Source: Pararge aegeria
Lineage: Eukaryota > Arthropoda > Insecta > Lepidoptera > Nymphalidae
Direction: 5' to 3'
Assembly: GCF_905163445.1 (NCBI RefSeq)
Contig: NC_053197.1
Span: 3,596,001-3,660,000, forward strand
Length of the DNA: 64,000 nucleotides
Shown piece by piece: positions 32,346-41,960 of the stretch. Position 1 is the first letter of the stretch. Each line of letters begins with the position of its first letter. The position numbers and the translations under genes are program-made. The notes beneath the pieces are model-generated. The model saw only the letters and a program-made list of their open reading frames with translations. It was not told the DNA's origin and did not search any database.

Positions 32346-32369
32346 AAGTTGGGATATTTACGTAATGGT

Positions 32370-33245
32370 TTTTTCGCTGTATGACGTTTGTAAGGTCATT
32401 GACGTTGCATCATCTGATGATAGTATAAACCAAGGAATTTTAAGGGCAGCCTTAGTCTTATCTTCCACGGCATATTCCCCGGACTTCTCATTTACATACA
32501 GTGCCTAACTCCAGCCTAGCCAATTTTGCAAAATTATTTTCCATGGATTAAATTAATTAGTTCTCCGACTTCCTTAATTCCATTCCACTCGCGTATCCTT
32601 ATTAGCCACAACTGGGCTTTTTTAGCAATGGATACCTTAAATTAAATCCAACTGAATTCGAATATTTGAAGATCGGTGAAGCCACAGACTCAAAAAGTTT
32701 TTTGTACGACCATAGACAAAAATACTTACACAAATTTATGTCTGGTTTTGTTGTTGGTTGGTGCTCTTTTAGGGAGCGGTTTTGGAGTAATAATTTAATT
32801 TAGAGAACACTACTAAATTATTACTTCAAAATCCAAATATGTACAGCAGTCAAAACCTTCCACTTGACAATTTCCAAATACAAAACTTTTGCGTGTACAA
32901 ATAAAGAGTGGAATAAGGTTAAAATTTGAATATCGCGTGTTCGTACCAAAACTATTGGTGACAAAAAACTCGAACACCAAATTTACTAAAGTATTTTCGA
33001 AGTTGTTCTGAAACTGCGTGAAAAATATTTCATGTCTGATAGCATTGTTGAGTATAGTAAAGCAGCAATGCCTGATTTTATTTATATTATAACGGTATAT
33101 ATTATGTGTGAGAGTGGGTGTAAAATGATCGGAAGTAATAATAATTGTATTTTATTTTTTATTTTCTATTATATGAATCTACATTTTACAATATATTACA
33201 TTATTTTATTTTTGTGTGCTTATAGGATGACAATGCTTGTATACG
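32370..33245. other. Upstream of LINE-M, no ORF1 seen
   Basis: This stretch, which would hold the 5' UTR or ORF1 of the intact LINE, has only short frames without a zinc-knuckle, RRM, or coiled-coil pattern that I can see. It includes an imperfect inverted repeat at 32780-32831. The 5' boundary of LINE-M cannot be placed from the sequence alone. Confidence 0.4.
32780..32831. repeat. Inverted repeat, 18-bp arms, one mismatch
   Basis: Left arm 32780-32797 begins TTTTGGAGTAATAATTTA. Right arm 32814-32831 is its reverse complement except for one position. The spacer is 16 bp. Confidence 0.85.
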
Positions 33246-33266
33246 TAATATATTCTTATAAATGTT

Positions 33267-36131
33267 TTGAAATACCATAATAATTTTTTAAAAATAGGTT
33301 TCCTCAATGCGGGGTCTTTAGGAACTATGCACGATGAATTCTTAGTTGCTATGGGTCGTGTTCAGGTTGACATCATGGCAATCAATGAAACCTGGCTTCA
33401 TGATGGCGAGGAAGGCCGTGCGCCCTCTGTCCCCGACTATAGACTTTTGCATATTCCTCGTCCGGTCACAGTGCGCAGTGGCCGTGGTGGAGGCGTTGGT
33501 TTTTATATCAGAAAGGGACTCAAGTTGAGGCCCTGTCCGTTCCCCAGGCACGAAACTGTTGAGCAAATGTGGCTAGGTCTCGCCGTCAACTCGCTTAATA
33601 TTGCTATTGGTACAGCCTACAGGCCCCCGTGGTTAAATGTTGATCTTTTCTTAGACGTCCTTACAGATACTATTCAGGCATTGTCTAGCTATGAGCATAT
33701 TATACTGCTAGGAGATTTTAATATTAACTTATTGAACAGTAATGAAACTAAAAGCATTAAGCTGACAGACTTTTTTAATTATTTGCAATTGACACAATTA
33801 ATTACTTCCCCGACACATTTTACTGATTCTAGTGAAACACTTATAGATATTATAGTTACGGATCTCCCTGTTAGAAGTGTAAATGTAACATCTATCCCGT
33901 CTTTGAGTAGTCACGCCCTTCTAGACTGTGTTTTGTGTATCAAGAAGAGAAAAATTCGCCCAAAAACTGTTGTGTACAGGCCTCTTAAGAGTGTATGCAT
34001 GGATACTTTTAATAGGGATCTCGATGCTATACCATGGGTTGACGTTTCGTCTGCGGACTGCGTCAATGACATGCTATCGGTTTTTAATAATTGTTTAAAC
34101 GAATTGTTTGATAAACATGCACCAAAAAAAACAAGAGTTTTCAGAGAGAGATACAGTCCTTGGATTACATCTAACGTAAAACTTATGATGAAATTGCGAG
34201 ATGATGCGCATATTCGGTGGCGGTATGATAAATCAGACGTTAATAAAACATCTTATAAACAATACAAGCATTTGGCTGTGGAGGCTATACATAATGAGAA
34301 ATGTTCTTTTTTTAAACAAAACATTAACAGTAAGCTTAAATATCCAAAGGTCCTATGGCAAAATTTAAAAAGGACAGTCTTGCCTAATAATCCGAACCAA
34401 TTGCCGGCACATTTCACTAATGCAGATGCTATTAATGCACATTTTCTTAATGTCCCAGGATCGAATCACGTCTCTTTCTCTCAATTAACTTTTTATGAGT
34501 TCAATAAACTATATGAGGACACTTTTTCTCTTAACACAGTCTCTGATACCGTAATCTTTGAAATACTTAAGCGGTTACATTCTAATGCTGAGGGTATAGA
34601 TAAAATAACATTAGATATGATTTTTATGTCACTTCCTCAAAGTTTAGATAGCATTCGATCCATTGTTAACGCGTCTATAACTACTTCTGTTTTTCCGAAT
34701 GACTGGAAAGTTGCACTAATTCGTCCACTCCCGAAAATTTCTAACCCTCTCACGCCAAAGGATCTTCGTCCTATAAGTATTTTGCCTTGCTTATCGAAGG
34801 TATTAGAAAAAGTTGTGTGTTCTCAGGTGTCGGCTTATATTGAGAAGCAAAAAATTTTGCCGGATTATCAATCAGGTTTTAGGGCTGGTCGTGGTACTGT
34901 TACGGCACTGTTGGATGTGACTGACAACATTCTTAGAGCACAGGATTTGGGTATGTGCACACTGTTGGTGCTTCTTGACTTCTCTCGGGCATTTGACAGT
35001 ATCAATACAGCACTTTTATTATCAAAGTTATCGCATTATGGCTTTACTGTTGATACTGTCAAGTGGTTTGAGAGTTATCTTAGCAAAAGAGCACAAATTG
35101 TGGAAATTGTACTCGAGGATGGTAAGGTGCATCGTTCGGCGCCGGTGCCAGTCAATAGAGGCGTGCCACAGGGCTCAGTCCTTGGTCCTCTTCTTTTTAT
35201 ATTGTATTCTGCTGATGTTGCTAAGCAGATCTTACACTGTAAATATCATATGTATGCAGATGATTTGCAACTCTACTACCATTTCAAGGCAGAAAACCTC
35301 GATGACGCTGTTCGTTTTGTTAATGCAGACTTGGGCCGAATAGGGGCTTGGGCAGACCGTAATTCTCTTGTACTTAATCCGTCAAAGTCGAAGTATATAC
35401 TATTCGGTTCTGCAAAGCAACTATATAAGCTTCGTTCCGGTGTTAGTATAGATATTGAGGGCTGCGCCATAGAGAGAGTCTGCAAAGCTCGAAATTTGGG
35501 ATTGCTCATGGATGCAGATTTGAGGTTCGAGGAACACTTAGCAGAAGTAGTTCGCAATTGTTTCTACAGACTAAAGATACTCTACAAGGTCCGTCAGTAT
35601 CTTTCAGTAGAAGTGCGCTTACAGCTAGTAGAGGCTTTGGTGCTGTCTAAACTAAACTACGCGGATGTTGTGTTCGGTCCTCGATTGCTGTGCCGTACGA
35701 AGCGTCTCATCCAGAGAGTGCAGAATGCATGTGCGAGGTTTTGTTTCGACATACCTCCTAGAACCCATGTAACTCCTTTCTTAAACAATCATCACTTGTT
35801 AAAAATGGGTTCTAGAAGGAAGTTGCATCTTGCAGGTCTTCTCTATGGCGTAATAAAGCAAGGTAAGCCTTTGTATTTAATAAATAAACTGAATTGGGTT
35901 AGTGACGATGAAAGGAAGCTTCGAAGCAGTCGAAACCAGCTTCGCATCCCACTTCATCGTACTGCTGCGTTTAGGGGCTCGTTCACGTACTCCGCCACGA
36001 AGTGTTGGAATAATATTCCTCCGCCAATCAAGAACTTTAAAAGTAAGTTTGGATTTAAGAACCAAATTAAACAATATTTATTGGCCAAACAGGTGGAATT
36101 CCAAGAATCATCCAAGTCATCTTTTCTCTAG
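33267..36131 (+). CDS. Endonuclease-reverse transcriptase polyprotein of LINE-M
   Basis: 954 codons with no internal stop, by far the longest frame here. It would nick target DNA and copy the element's RNA onto it (target-primed reverse transcription). Residues 9-225 form an apurinic-type endonuclease: IGFLNAGSL with N14, AINETW with E41, GTAYRPP at 115-121, LLGDFNIN with D150/N152, and TLIDIIVT with D194. The usual SDH motif reads SSH (214-216). The reverse transcriptase follows: RPISILPCLSKVLEK at 501-515, SGFRAGRGT at 536-544, LLDFSRAFD with D571, GVPQGSVLGPLLF at 632-644, and the catalytic YADD at 663-666. A C-terminal domain runs on to 954. The length suits the family. The first codon used here is TTG. 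The first in-frame ATG is codon 21 (33327), after the catalytic Asn, so the true start is unresolved. Shorter overlapping frames are shadows. Confidence 0.92.
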   Translation: MKYHNNFLKIGFLNAGSLGTMHDEFLVAMGRVQVDIMAINETWLHDGEEGRAPSVPDYRLLHIPRPVTVRSGRGGGVGFYIRKGLKLRPCPFPRHETVEQMWLGLAVNSLNIAIGTAYRPPWLNVDLFLDVLTDTIQALSSYEHIILLGDFNINLLNSNETKSIKLTDFFNYLQLTQLITSPTHFTDSSETLIDIIVTDLPVRSVNVTSIPSLSSHALLDCVLCIKKRKIRPKTVVYRPLKSVCMDTFNRDLDAIPWVDVSSADCVNDMLSVFNNCLNELFDKHAPKKTRVFRERYSPWITSNVKLMMKLRDDAHIRWRYDKSDVNKTSYKQYKHLAVEAIHNEKCSFFKQNINSKLKYPKVLWQNLKRTVLPNNPNQLPAHFTNADAINAHFLNVPGSNHVSFSQLTFYEFNKLYEDTFSLNTVSDTVIFEILKRLHSNAEGIDKITLDMIFMSLPQSLDSIRSIVNASITTSVFPNDWKVALIRPLPKISNPLTPKDLRPISILPCLSKVLEKVVCSQVSAYIEKQKILPDYQSGFRAGRGTVTALLDVTDNILRAQDLGMCTLLVLLDFSRAFDSINTALLLSKLSHYGFTVDTVKWFESYLSKRAQIVEIVLEDGKVHRSAPVPVNRGVPQGSVLGPLLFILYSADVAKQILHCKYHMYADDLQLYYHFKAENLDDAVRFVNADLGRIGAWADRNSLVLNPSKSKYILFGSAKQLYKLRSGVSIDIEGCAIERVCKARNLGLLMDADLRFEEHLAEVVRNCFYRLKILYKVRQYLSVEVRLQLVEALVLSKLNYADVVFGPRLLCRTKRLIQRVQNACARFCFDIPPRTHVTPFLNNHHLLKMGSRRKLHLAGLLYGVIKQGKPLYLINKLNWVSDDERKLRSSRNQLRIPLHRTAAFRGSFTYSATKCWNNIPPPIKNFKSKFGFKNQIKQYLLAKQVEFQESSKSSFL

Positions 36132-36527
36132 AGACAGTCTTTACTTTACTATACTTTACTTTACCACTTAATAATTTTATCACTATTATATTACACTGTG
36201 TATCTTAATAAGTTTATGATATATGTACGTTTTTATTTTCAAGTTTATATAAATATATGTTACTTTAGTTTATTATTATTATTGTTGTGGATTTATTTAG
36301 TTAGTTTTTTTTTTTTTTTAAACTAAGCTTAAAATGTGGTCAGTAGATGGCTACGTATTTCCGTGGTGTTACCTGGTACAAGGTGCCAACTGAAAATCAG
36401 CGCTGTATGCTCCCACTGGCGCATGCAGCACAATGCTGAGCTGGCACCTTTTTTCTAGGTTGTGCCACACATAACATATGTGGTGTTGTGAATATTGTAA
36501 TGTGTGGCGCAATGTAAAAAATAAATG
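36132..36527 (+). other. LINE-M 3' UTR
   Basis: Non-coding sequence between the ORF stop and the TTTC tail. It contains CTGGTACAAGGTGCCAACTG and its partner CTGAGCTGGCACCTTTTTTC. GGTGCCA and TGGCACC can pair as a stem, and 3' stem-loops recruit reverse transcriptase in related elements (family knowledge). It ends CGCAATGTAAAAAATAAATG. Confidence 0.7.
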
Positions 36528-36555
36528 TTTCTTTCTTTCTTTCTTTCTTTCTTTC
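36528..36555 (+). repeat. (TTTC)n 3' tail of LINE-M
   Basis: Seven perfect TTTC units directly follow AAAAAATAAATG. The flank is ATTGCGATCC. Confidence 0.92.
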
Positions 36556-36664
36556 ATTGCGATCCTCCTGGAGTACGGTATGCCAATGTTTTCATTCTTT
36601 AATTCGCCATCCTTATCGATTATCTTCGTATTCTCATATTTTTATTTCATTGACCGACCATTGC

Positions 36665-36897
36665 AGCCGATTGGCGCAGCAATCCTGCTTTCAGAGTCCA
36701 AGGCCGTGAGTTCGATTTCCCACGAATGTTTTTCAGTGTCTGGGTGTTTATCCATATTTTATAATTATTTGTGTATATTATTCATAAATATATTCATCAA
36801 TCATTTTAGTGCCCATAACACAAGCTACGCTTACTTTGAGGCTAGTTGCCGATGAGTGTATTTTCATAGTATAGTAAAGTATATTATATTATTTCAT
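36665..36897 (+). repeat. SINE-B
   Basis: CAGCCGATTGGCGCAGC, CCAAGGCCGTGAGTTCGATT, TGTTTTTCAGTGTCTGGGTG and AACACAAGCTACGCTTACTT, with small deletions in the head (the GTGGGCAGCGAC part is shortened). It is complete to near its tail. Confidence 0.82.
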
Positions 36898-36911
36898 TTA
36901 TTTTTATTACA

Positions 36912-36965
36912 GTTGAATATTGGATAGAAGCCAGCGTTACTTTGCGGAATTCCATGATATACGCG
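36912..36965 (+). mobile_element. MITE-f end fragment
   Basis: TTGGATAGAAGCCAGCGTTA and CTTTGCGGAATTCCATGATA are the MITE-f terminus. It breaks off after ATATACGCG, where a Lep1-like sequence starts. Confidence 0.65.
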
Positions 36966-37150
36966 AAAGTTTGTATGGATGGATGGATGTTTGTTTCTCT
37001 TTCAAAGAAAAACTGCTGAACCAATTTAACTGAATTTTGGAACGGAGATAGAATATGCCCTGGATTAACACATAAGCTTTTTATCCCGGGAAAAAGTAGG
37101 GTTCATGAAGAAACAAAAAACCGCGTACGAAGCCGCGGGAAGCAGCTGGT
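36966..37150 (+). repeat. Lep1-like Helitron fragment
   Basis: AAAGTTTGTATGGATGG, AACTGCTGAACCAATTTAAC, TTTTATCCCGGGAAAAAGTA and GTACGAAGCCGCGGGAAGCA end near AGCTGGTT. It is the Lep1-like layout with a CTGG instead of CTAG end. Confidence 0.5.
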
Positions 37151-37159
37151 TTGTTATAC

Positions 37160-38615
37160 TTAGCGTAAACCATGCGAATAAGTACTAATTAAGTGTATCT
37201 ATCTACTATCTATCTTTAAGAAGTATTTTTCGGTTTGTTCTTCTTTTCGGGAGTGTGTGGCATATAATCCTATTTATATTATAATAAATATAGAAATGTA
37301 TAAACACTACTGGTACCTCTTCATATTGAAATGGCTACGAGGACAGCATTGGCCGCAGACAGTTTGCGAGGTATTATATATATGCTAGACATATATACAC
37401 GCTTTAGTGTGCGCGGCAGGTATCGCCAACAGTTTGCGCCTCCTGTAGCGTTTGTTTATATCAGGAGCTGCCCAAGCATCGATGGGACATGTTGTAAGCA
37501 TCTTTGTGATCTGATCGACTTTAAAAGAATTAAACCCTAAGCAAATTAAAATATAACTGGTTGGATACCTTTTTATAGGTACTTAAGACAGGCCTTCACA
37601 ACCTTTTCTAGTATTAAAGTGTTTTATGAGTAAGTTATCGCCGCGCCGTGGCCAATATAATAATACTGATAAGTGCTAGGATTTGAAGATTTGGAATGTG
37701 AAATGGTTATTGTTTAGACTTTAATGTTCTCTTCAATACAGAGTTTCACAACACTTACAATCGCAGCTTAATCGTAGCCCAGAATGGGACCGGGGTGATA
37801 AGGTTATAATTGTTGATCATAAAAATACCTAAATTTTACGATGCAATGTGCAATTATGAACTTTACTTTCCCAGTAATAAGGTTTTTTTTAACAATACGT
37901 TGTGACCCTAATTAAAGCGAGTGAAACCGCGGGGGGCAGCCAGTTTATAGTATAAGTCTATTGGTATTTAAATTGTTTTCAAGCCCCTATACGTTACTCA
38001 CTCTAAAAAGTTGCGAAAAGTAGTGAAAAGAAAAAGGTGAGATAAACCCTGGTTTAGATTTATTAGTTGCTTTTAACTCCGTTTTACTATCTCTAACTAC
38101 CCTTAAGTTTTCCTTTTTGTAACAATATATTTCACAGGACTTACCTTGACAGATCTATACATTCTAATGGTCGCCCACTGGTTGAAATTCAACCATAATT
38201 AATTTAAATTGTAACTTTGGACATTATTAAGGTTTCTTTGTCAAAGACTATACTTCATTAATCACAGATTTTGCCAAGGCTACACTGTTAATTTGAAATA
38301 ATTTCTTTTAAATTATGATATAATTAATAAAATTATATTATAATTTGTTTATAGTTATGTATAATTTTTTTTATTGATGTCATGTAGGTTTTATGCATAT
38401 TTTGAAGAAAGAAATTTGCATTCTGCACACTATATAAATTATAAGTGTGGGAAATGTCAAACTTCTCTGTCCGCGCAATTTTCATGAAATTTTCAGGTAC
38501 AAAGTTTTTTGCGTCACGTTATTATTATATAGATATTAAAACTCTGTACAACTAAATATTTGTTTTTTAGGGCACTATGGAACACAGGCAAGACGGTGCT
38601 AATTTTAAAATTATT
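37160..38615. other. Unassigned intergenic stretch
   Basis: No gene supported. A 69-codon frame from an ATG at 37331 has a fair start context but no recognised domain. A short Lep1-like end (CGAGTGAAACCGCGGGGGGC, about 37919-37945) and a 16-bp A+T-rich inverted repeat (38310-38346, one mismatch) are present. Confidence 0.35.
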
Positions 38616-38621
38616 TTCGTA

Positions 38622-38695
38622 CCTATTACACAAGCTACGATTACTATGGGGCTAGATAACGTTGTTTTTACTATCGTTGTATATTTATTTATAAT
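38622..38695 (+). repeat. SINE-B 3' end fragment
   Basis: ACCTATTACACAAGCTACGA, TTACTATGGGGCTAGATAAC and TATATTTATTTATAATTA correspond to the SINE-B terminus, diverged. Confidence 0.6.
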
Positions 38696-38869
38696 TATTT
38701 TCCTAACATCCGGTGTGTAATGTGGATATCTTGGTATACCTAATAGAAAAACCCAAACACTTACTTACCTTACATTATTCTGACTAATCTGGGAGTGGCA
38801 CTATAAGAACAACTCGGTCAATAATGGAACAGACATATAGTTATCATTAACGCTGTGAATTCTTACACA

Positions 38870-39012
38870 GCATAATAACAGTGTGCCATTCGTACTCTGT
38901 GCTACTACTACTACTTCTGAGATCACCAACCCGACTGCTCAACCTGGTGATTAAGGAAAAACCCTCTCGTTGGGACAGGCTTTATGCCCAGCAGTAGACT
39001 GATATGCTATTG
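38870..39012 (+). repeat. REP-1 partial copy
   Basis: CTACTACTTCTGAGATCACC, AACCCGACTGCTCAACCTGG and TTTATGCCCAGCAGTAGACT match the REP-1 3' half. Confidence 0.55.
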
Positions 39013-39404
39013 AGAGTACTAAAAGTAAGGAACAAAAGAGAAAAAACGATTTATTTAGTGACCGATTTAATGAGAGATTAGAGCATTCATCGCATAGATT
39101 ACCGATGTCATTTGGAAGGGACGTGTGAAAATTTATAAATCATTTTCGCATTGTGGAGTTTTTCAACGGATTCCGTTTGTGATAAATGTGTTATGTAACA
39201 GACAATGGACCCTCGTTTTGTGTATGATTAATGACAGTTTTAAAACTCGATTCGGACCGGGCGTTACGCGTCAGAAAATCGGGAACCTTAGAGAATCTAT
39301 TTTATAAAGTAAGTTTTCTTTGCGAAGTTACTTGCTTTTTTGATGCTGTAAAGTAATATTTTTGGTATTTCACTTCAAAATTTCACTAGTAATGTTCTTA
39401 TACA

Positions 39405-39530
39405 TATCTACTATTATAAAGGTGAAAGTGTATCGGTTTGTTTGCTACCTATCAACCACTGCTCCAATCTTGATGAAATTTAGCAAGTGTTATGTAGTTT
39501 GCATCTTTGATATAGTATAGGATTTTATCA
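39405..39530 (+). repeat. Lep1-like 5' fragment
   Basis: TCTACTATTATAAAGGTGAA, GTTTGTTTGCTACCTATCAA and CCAATCTTGATGAAATTTAG have the Lep1-like 5' layout. Confidence 0.4.
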
Positions 39531-39879
39531 CTGGATGATTTTTAAAATTAGGCTTTGTTACTTACATTTCGGATACGAATGTAGGATACTTTTAACAGCT
39601 CCCCTTTTTCGTTTTTTTCGTCTTACAAAGAAAACCCCCAAGGAAACCTCTTGCAACTGCTCTTTGATAATATACTTTTCGATGTTAGCTTTAAGTGCGA
39701 AGTCTGTCTTTACACCCTTATTTTTGTTTTCCTGTTTTCTTCTGAAAACCATCACCTATAGACAGAACAACACCTCCAACCACCACGTAAGAATCATTTT
39801 CTAAGTCCTGACGCTTAGGTTTTGAGCTTCACGTTCCTTTAATTTTAGCTTTGTCGAAAAAAAATGTAACTTTTATTTA

Positions 39880-40475
39880 TTTATTTTATATAGAAAACTT
39901 TATTGCACAAACATGGAAATAATACAAATACCCAGAACAAAAAAAATATATATACAGTTGTGATATATGCAGAGGCGGCCTTATTGCTAACGCAATCTCT
40001 TAGTAATATAAATTGACTAAAGCGGCAAACAATAAAACATAAACAAGCAAAAGAACAAGAAAAACAACACTTAGAAATAAAATATAATTATACACATATA
40101 TCATATTTATACTAAATATATATAACATAATATAATATAATATATATATTATCTGAAAGAGTATACCTATTAAATATATTGTACTAATACTAATCATAAT
40201 TGCAATGTGTATAATATAATTAAACAAACGGCTTTTAAAGATTGTTAGAGATTTAGAAAGGTGAATTTCAGAGGGAAGGCTATTCCACAATATGAAGGAC
40301 TTATAGGTAAATGAATTAATATAGTATCGTGAGTGACGTGACTAGCGGGGATATGCAAACGATTGTCTGAGCACAACCGTAGATTTTGTTCTGTATTAGA
40401 GCCAAGAAGTGAAATACGCTGCTTTAAATATGATCTATTTTGTGCTTCAGCAACCAAAAACTATTAAACTACCTC
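39880..40475 (-). mobile_element. LINE-C with C-terminal RT remnant
   Basis: A TTTATT tail lies at the low end, then AGGCGGCCTTATTGCTAACG (the LINE-C 3' UTR mark in reverse), a long A+T stretch, and at 40245-40457 two minus-strand frames. One frame gives NRLHIPASHVTHDTI and the other LWNSLPSEIHLSKSLTIFK, the closing block of an L2/CR1-like reverse transcriptase (family knowledge). The two frames overlap, so a frameshift has split the C-terminus. Confidence 0.68.
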
Positions 40476-40603
40476 TATCTTTCTATAAGCTAAAATTTTA
40501 AAGACTAGATACTTTGAAAGAGTCTAGGCCATTGAAAGATCACACCAGCGCAATAAAACTAATTACTCAGCTATCACAGCCGCACAGGCCGGGGGAAAAG
40601 TGA

Positions 40604-41210
40604 AAAGTAAGCCCCGACGTCCTCATTTTAACTTCTATTTTATTTCAATTCTCATTTTAGCTAGGTACTACCTGGTTCTTTTGGGTTTTAAATATATGAC
40701 TAGCCGTTTAGGTAGTTCCATGGAGGTAAATAAAAATATAATAAATTTTAAAAAGAATGTGGACTGTAACAATATTAATATTAGAAGTAAAAATAAACTT
40801 GTAGTGCAGTTTACTAGGCTGCATAAAATGAGTAATACATTTAAGGGTAATTGTATATCTTTTTATAACAAATTACTAGATGAAATCCTTGAGATGTTTC
40901 TTAATAAGTTCAACGTTTATATGAAGCGTAAGCTTATAGAAAAGTCCTGGTTTAATATTAGGGATTACATGCATGATAAAAAAGCTTGGGTATGAATTTC
41001 TCTAACTTCATGGCTCCACATAAACTAGACTGTGAGACGGTGATAACAAAAAAAAAACCTGGCTAAGTTTGTTGTGGGCTCTTCTTAGATCAGAGCGTGT
41101 TAAGAACCCTCCTAGCTTTAAGTTAACAAATGCAGTAATCACCATCACATTAGAGAAACATGTTAAATATATGAACGCTTCATAAGTGCCCGTAATAAGG
41201 TCTACATGAA
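40604..41210 (+). mobile_element. LINE-B, 5'-truncated, longest copy
   Basis: A coding remnant ends at 40995 and the LINE-B 3' UTR follows (GTGAGACGGTGATAAC, GTGGGCTCTTCTTAGATCAG, AGTGCCCGTAATAAGGTCTA, CATGAATA). It stops at 41210, where a LINE-A 3' end begins, so the LINE-B tail is missing or replaced. Confidence 0.78.
40684..40995 (+). pseudogene. LINE-B reverse transcriptase C-terminal remnant
   Basis: A frame with NINIRSKNKLVVQFTRLHK, then MSNTFKGNCISFYNKLLDE and KRKLIEKSWFNIRDYMHDKK ending AWV. The pattern (RLHK, FKG, FYNK, then a basic tail) is the extreme C-terminus of a jockey/CR1-like RT. There is no polymerase core. The extra N-terminal residues from 40600 are probably not element sequence. 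Confidence 0.72.
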
Positions 41211-41460
41211 TATTCTCAATGACAAGGTTACTTGGAAGCATCCGGCTCCGCTTTCAGCTCTCACAAGATAGAAAAATGAATGTTAAAATGTAAATTGTTG
41301 ATGTTGGAAAAGAGCAACTGCTGAGTTTCTTGCCGGCTTCTTCTCGGTAGAATCGGCCTTCCGAACCGGTCGTAGAGTCAATACAAACAGACAGACTTGA
41401 CGTTTCAAAAGTGATTATATTAGGCCTACTTAAATGAATGAATTTAGAATTTTTTTTTGA
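41211..41460 (+). mobile_element. LINE-A 3' end
   Basis: TTCTCAATGACAAGGTTACT, GAAGCATCCGGCTCCGCTTT, a stop, then GAGTTTCTTGCCGGCTTCTT, GACGTTTCAAAAGTGATTAT. It is joined to the LINE-B end at ATGAAT, sequence shared by both families. Confidence 0.8.
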
Positions 41461-41489
41461 ATAAAAAATGTTTGAATTTTGTCTGAAGT

Positions 41490-41723
41490 TCAGTTGCTGT
41501 TATCAAAAACCACCTTTAAGATAATTACTTGCTGTATCGCGAACACCATTTCCCCGCAACTCACGCACCCGGCGTGTACCGAGGAACTCAAATAAGCATA
41601 ATAGTTATTAGTTGCGTTACCCAAAGCACTCGCCAGATTGATCCGCGCGACGCGCAAAGACGCACGAAATTTCGGATTGCAGATTAACAGCATTGTTAGA
41701 AACCCCAAAAATATAACAGTCAT
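41490..41723 (-). CDS. Candidate small secreted-type ORF or first exon (unproven)
   Basis: The 77-codon minus-strand frame starts MTVIFLGFLTMLLICNPKF, a hydrophobic stretch that could act as a signal peptide or membrane anchor, then a basic segment and an HAGCVSCGEM cysteine pair. G+C at third positions is higher than in the flanks. Splice-donor-like GTAAC/GTAATT/GTGGT occur inside. It lies between a LINE-A tail and a T-rich repeat, and I recognise no family. It may be chance; nothing in the window supplies a second exon. Confidence 0.15.
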   Translation of the reverse strand: MTVIFLGFLTMLLICNPKFRASLRVARINLASALGNATNNYYAYLSSSVHAGCVSCGEMVFAIQQVIILKVVFDNSN

Positions 41724-41779
41724 TAATTAAGAACGAACACGAACTCTTGACAAACGTTTATTAAGCTGACGCTGTATTA

Positions 41780-41960
41780 ACTTTTTTTTTTTTTTTGTGG
41801 GGAAATCCTCATGGATACCACCGCATGACGGGTTATGTCGGACTCGCACCGGCTAAAACCTCACGTGATAGGCATGGCAGGCAAACCTCCCGTGGCAGGG
41901 CCCGTGGCGGGTTCACGCTTTCGCAAACAACCGTGACAAGCTGTATTTACCTTGGCCAAC
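41780..41960 (+). repeat. Poly-T-led G+C-rich repeat candidate
   Basis: A run of about 16 T leads into GGGGAAATCCTCATGGATAC, GACGGGTTATGTCGGACTCG and CGTGGCGGGTTCACGCTTTC. Sharp composition change and the T run suggest an insertion on either strand. Only one copy is present. Confidence 0.35.

Larger units (their letters stand above)
33249..36556 (+). mobile_element. LINE-M, non-LTR retrotransposon with intact ORF
   Basis: The element comprises the endonuclease/reverse transcriptase frame, a 3' UTR of about 400 bp and a TTTC-repeat 3' tail (36528-36555). The tail is not poly-A, which is common in CR1/L2-type elements (family knowledge). The frame is open from the stop at 33246-33248. The 5' limit given is only that of the open frame; no ORF1 and no 5' target duplication were identified. 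The protein layout (endonuclease first, then reverse transcriptase, no RNase H) fits the CR1/L2/jockey group. The clade is not assigned. Confidence 0.85.

Noticed and set aside
34975..35343. Second protein overlapping the LINE-M ORF (122 codons, other frame)
   Set aside because: It is a shadow of the reverse transcriptase frame and lacks any motif.
37331..37540. 69-codon frame with a good ATG context
   Set aside because: No recognisable domain or conserved pattern. Splice-like GT sites are too common to count as evidence.
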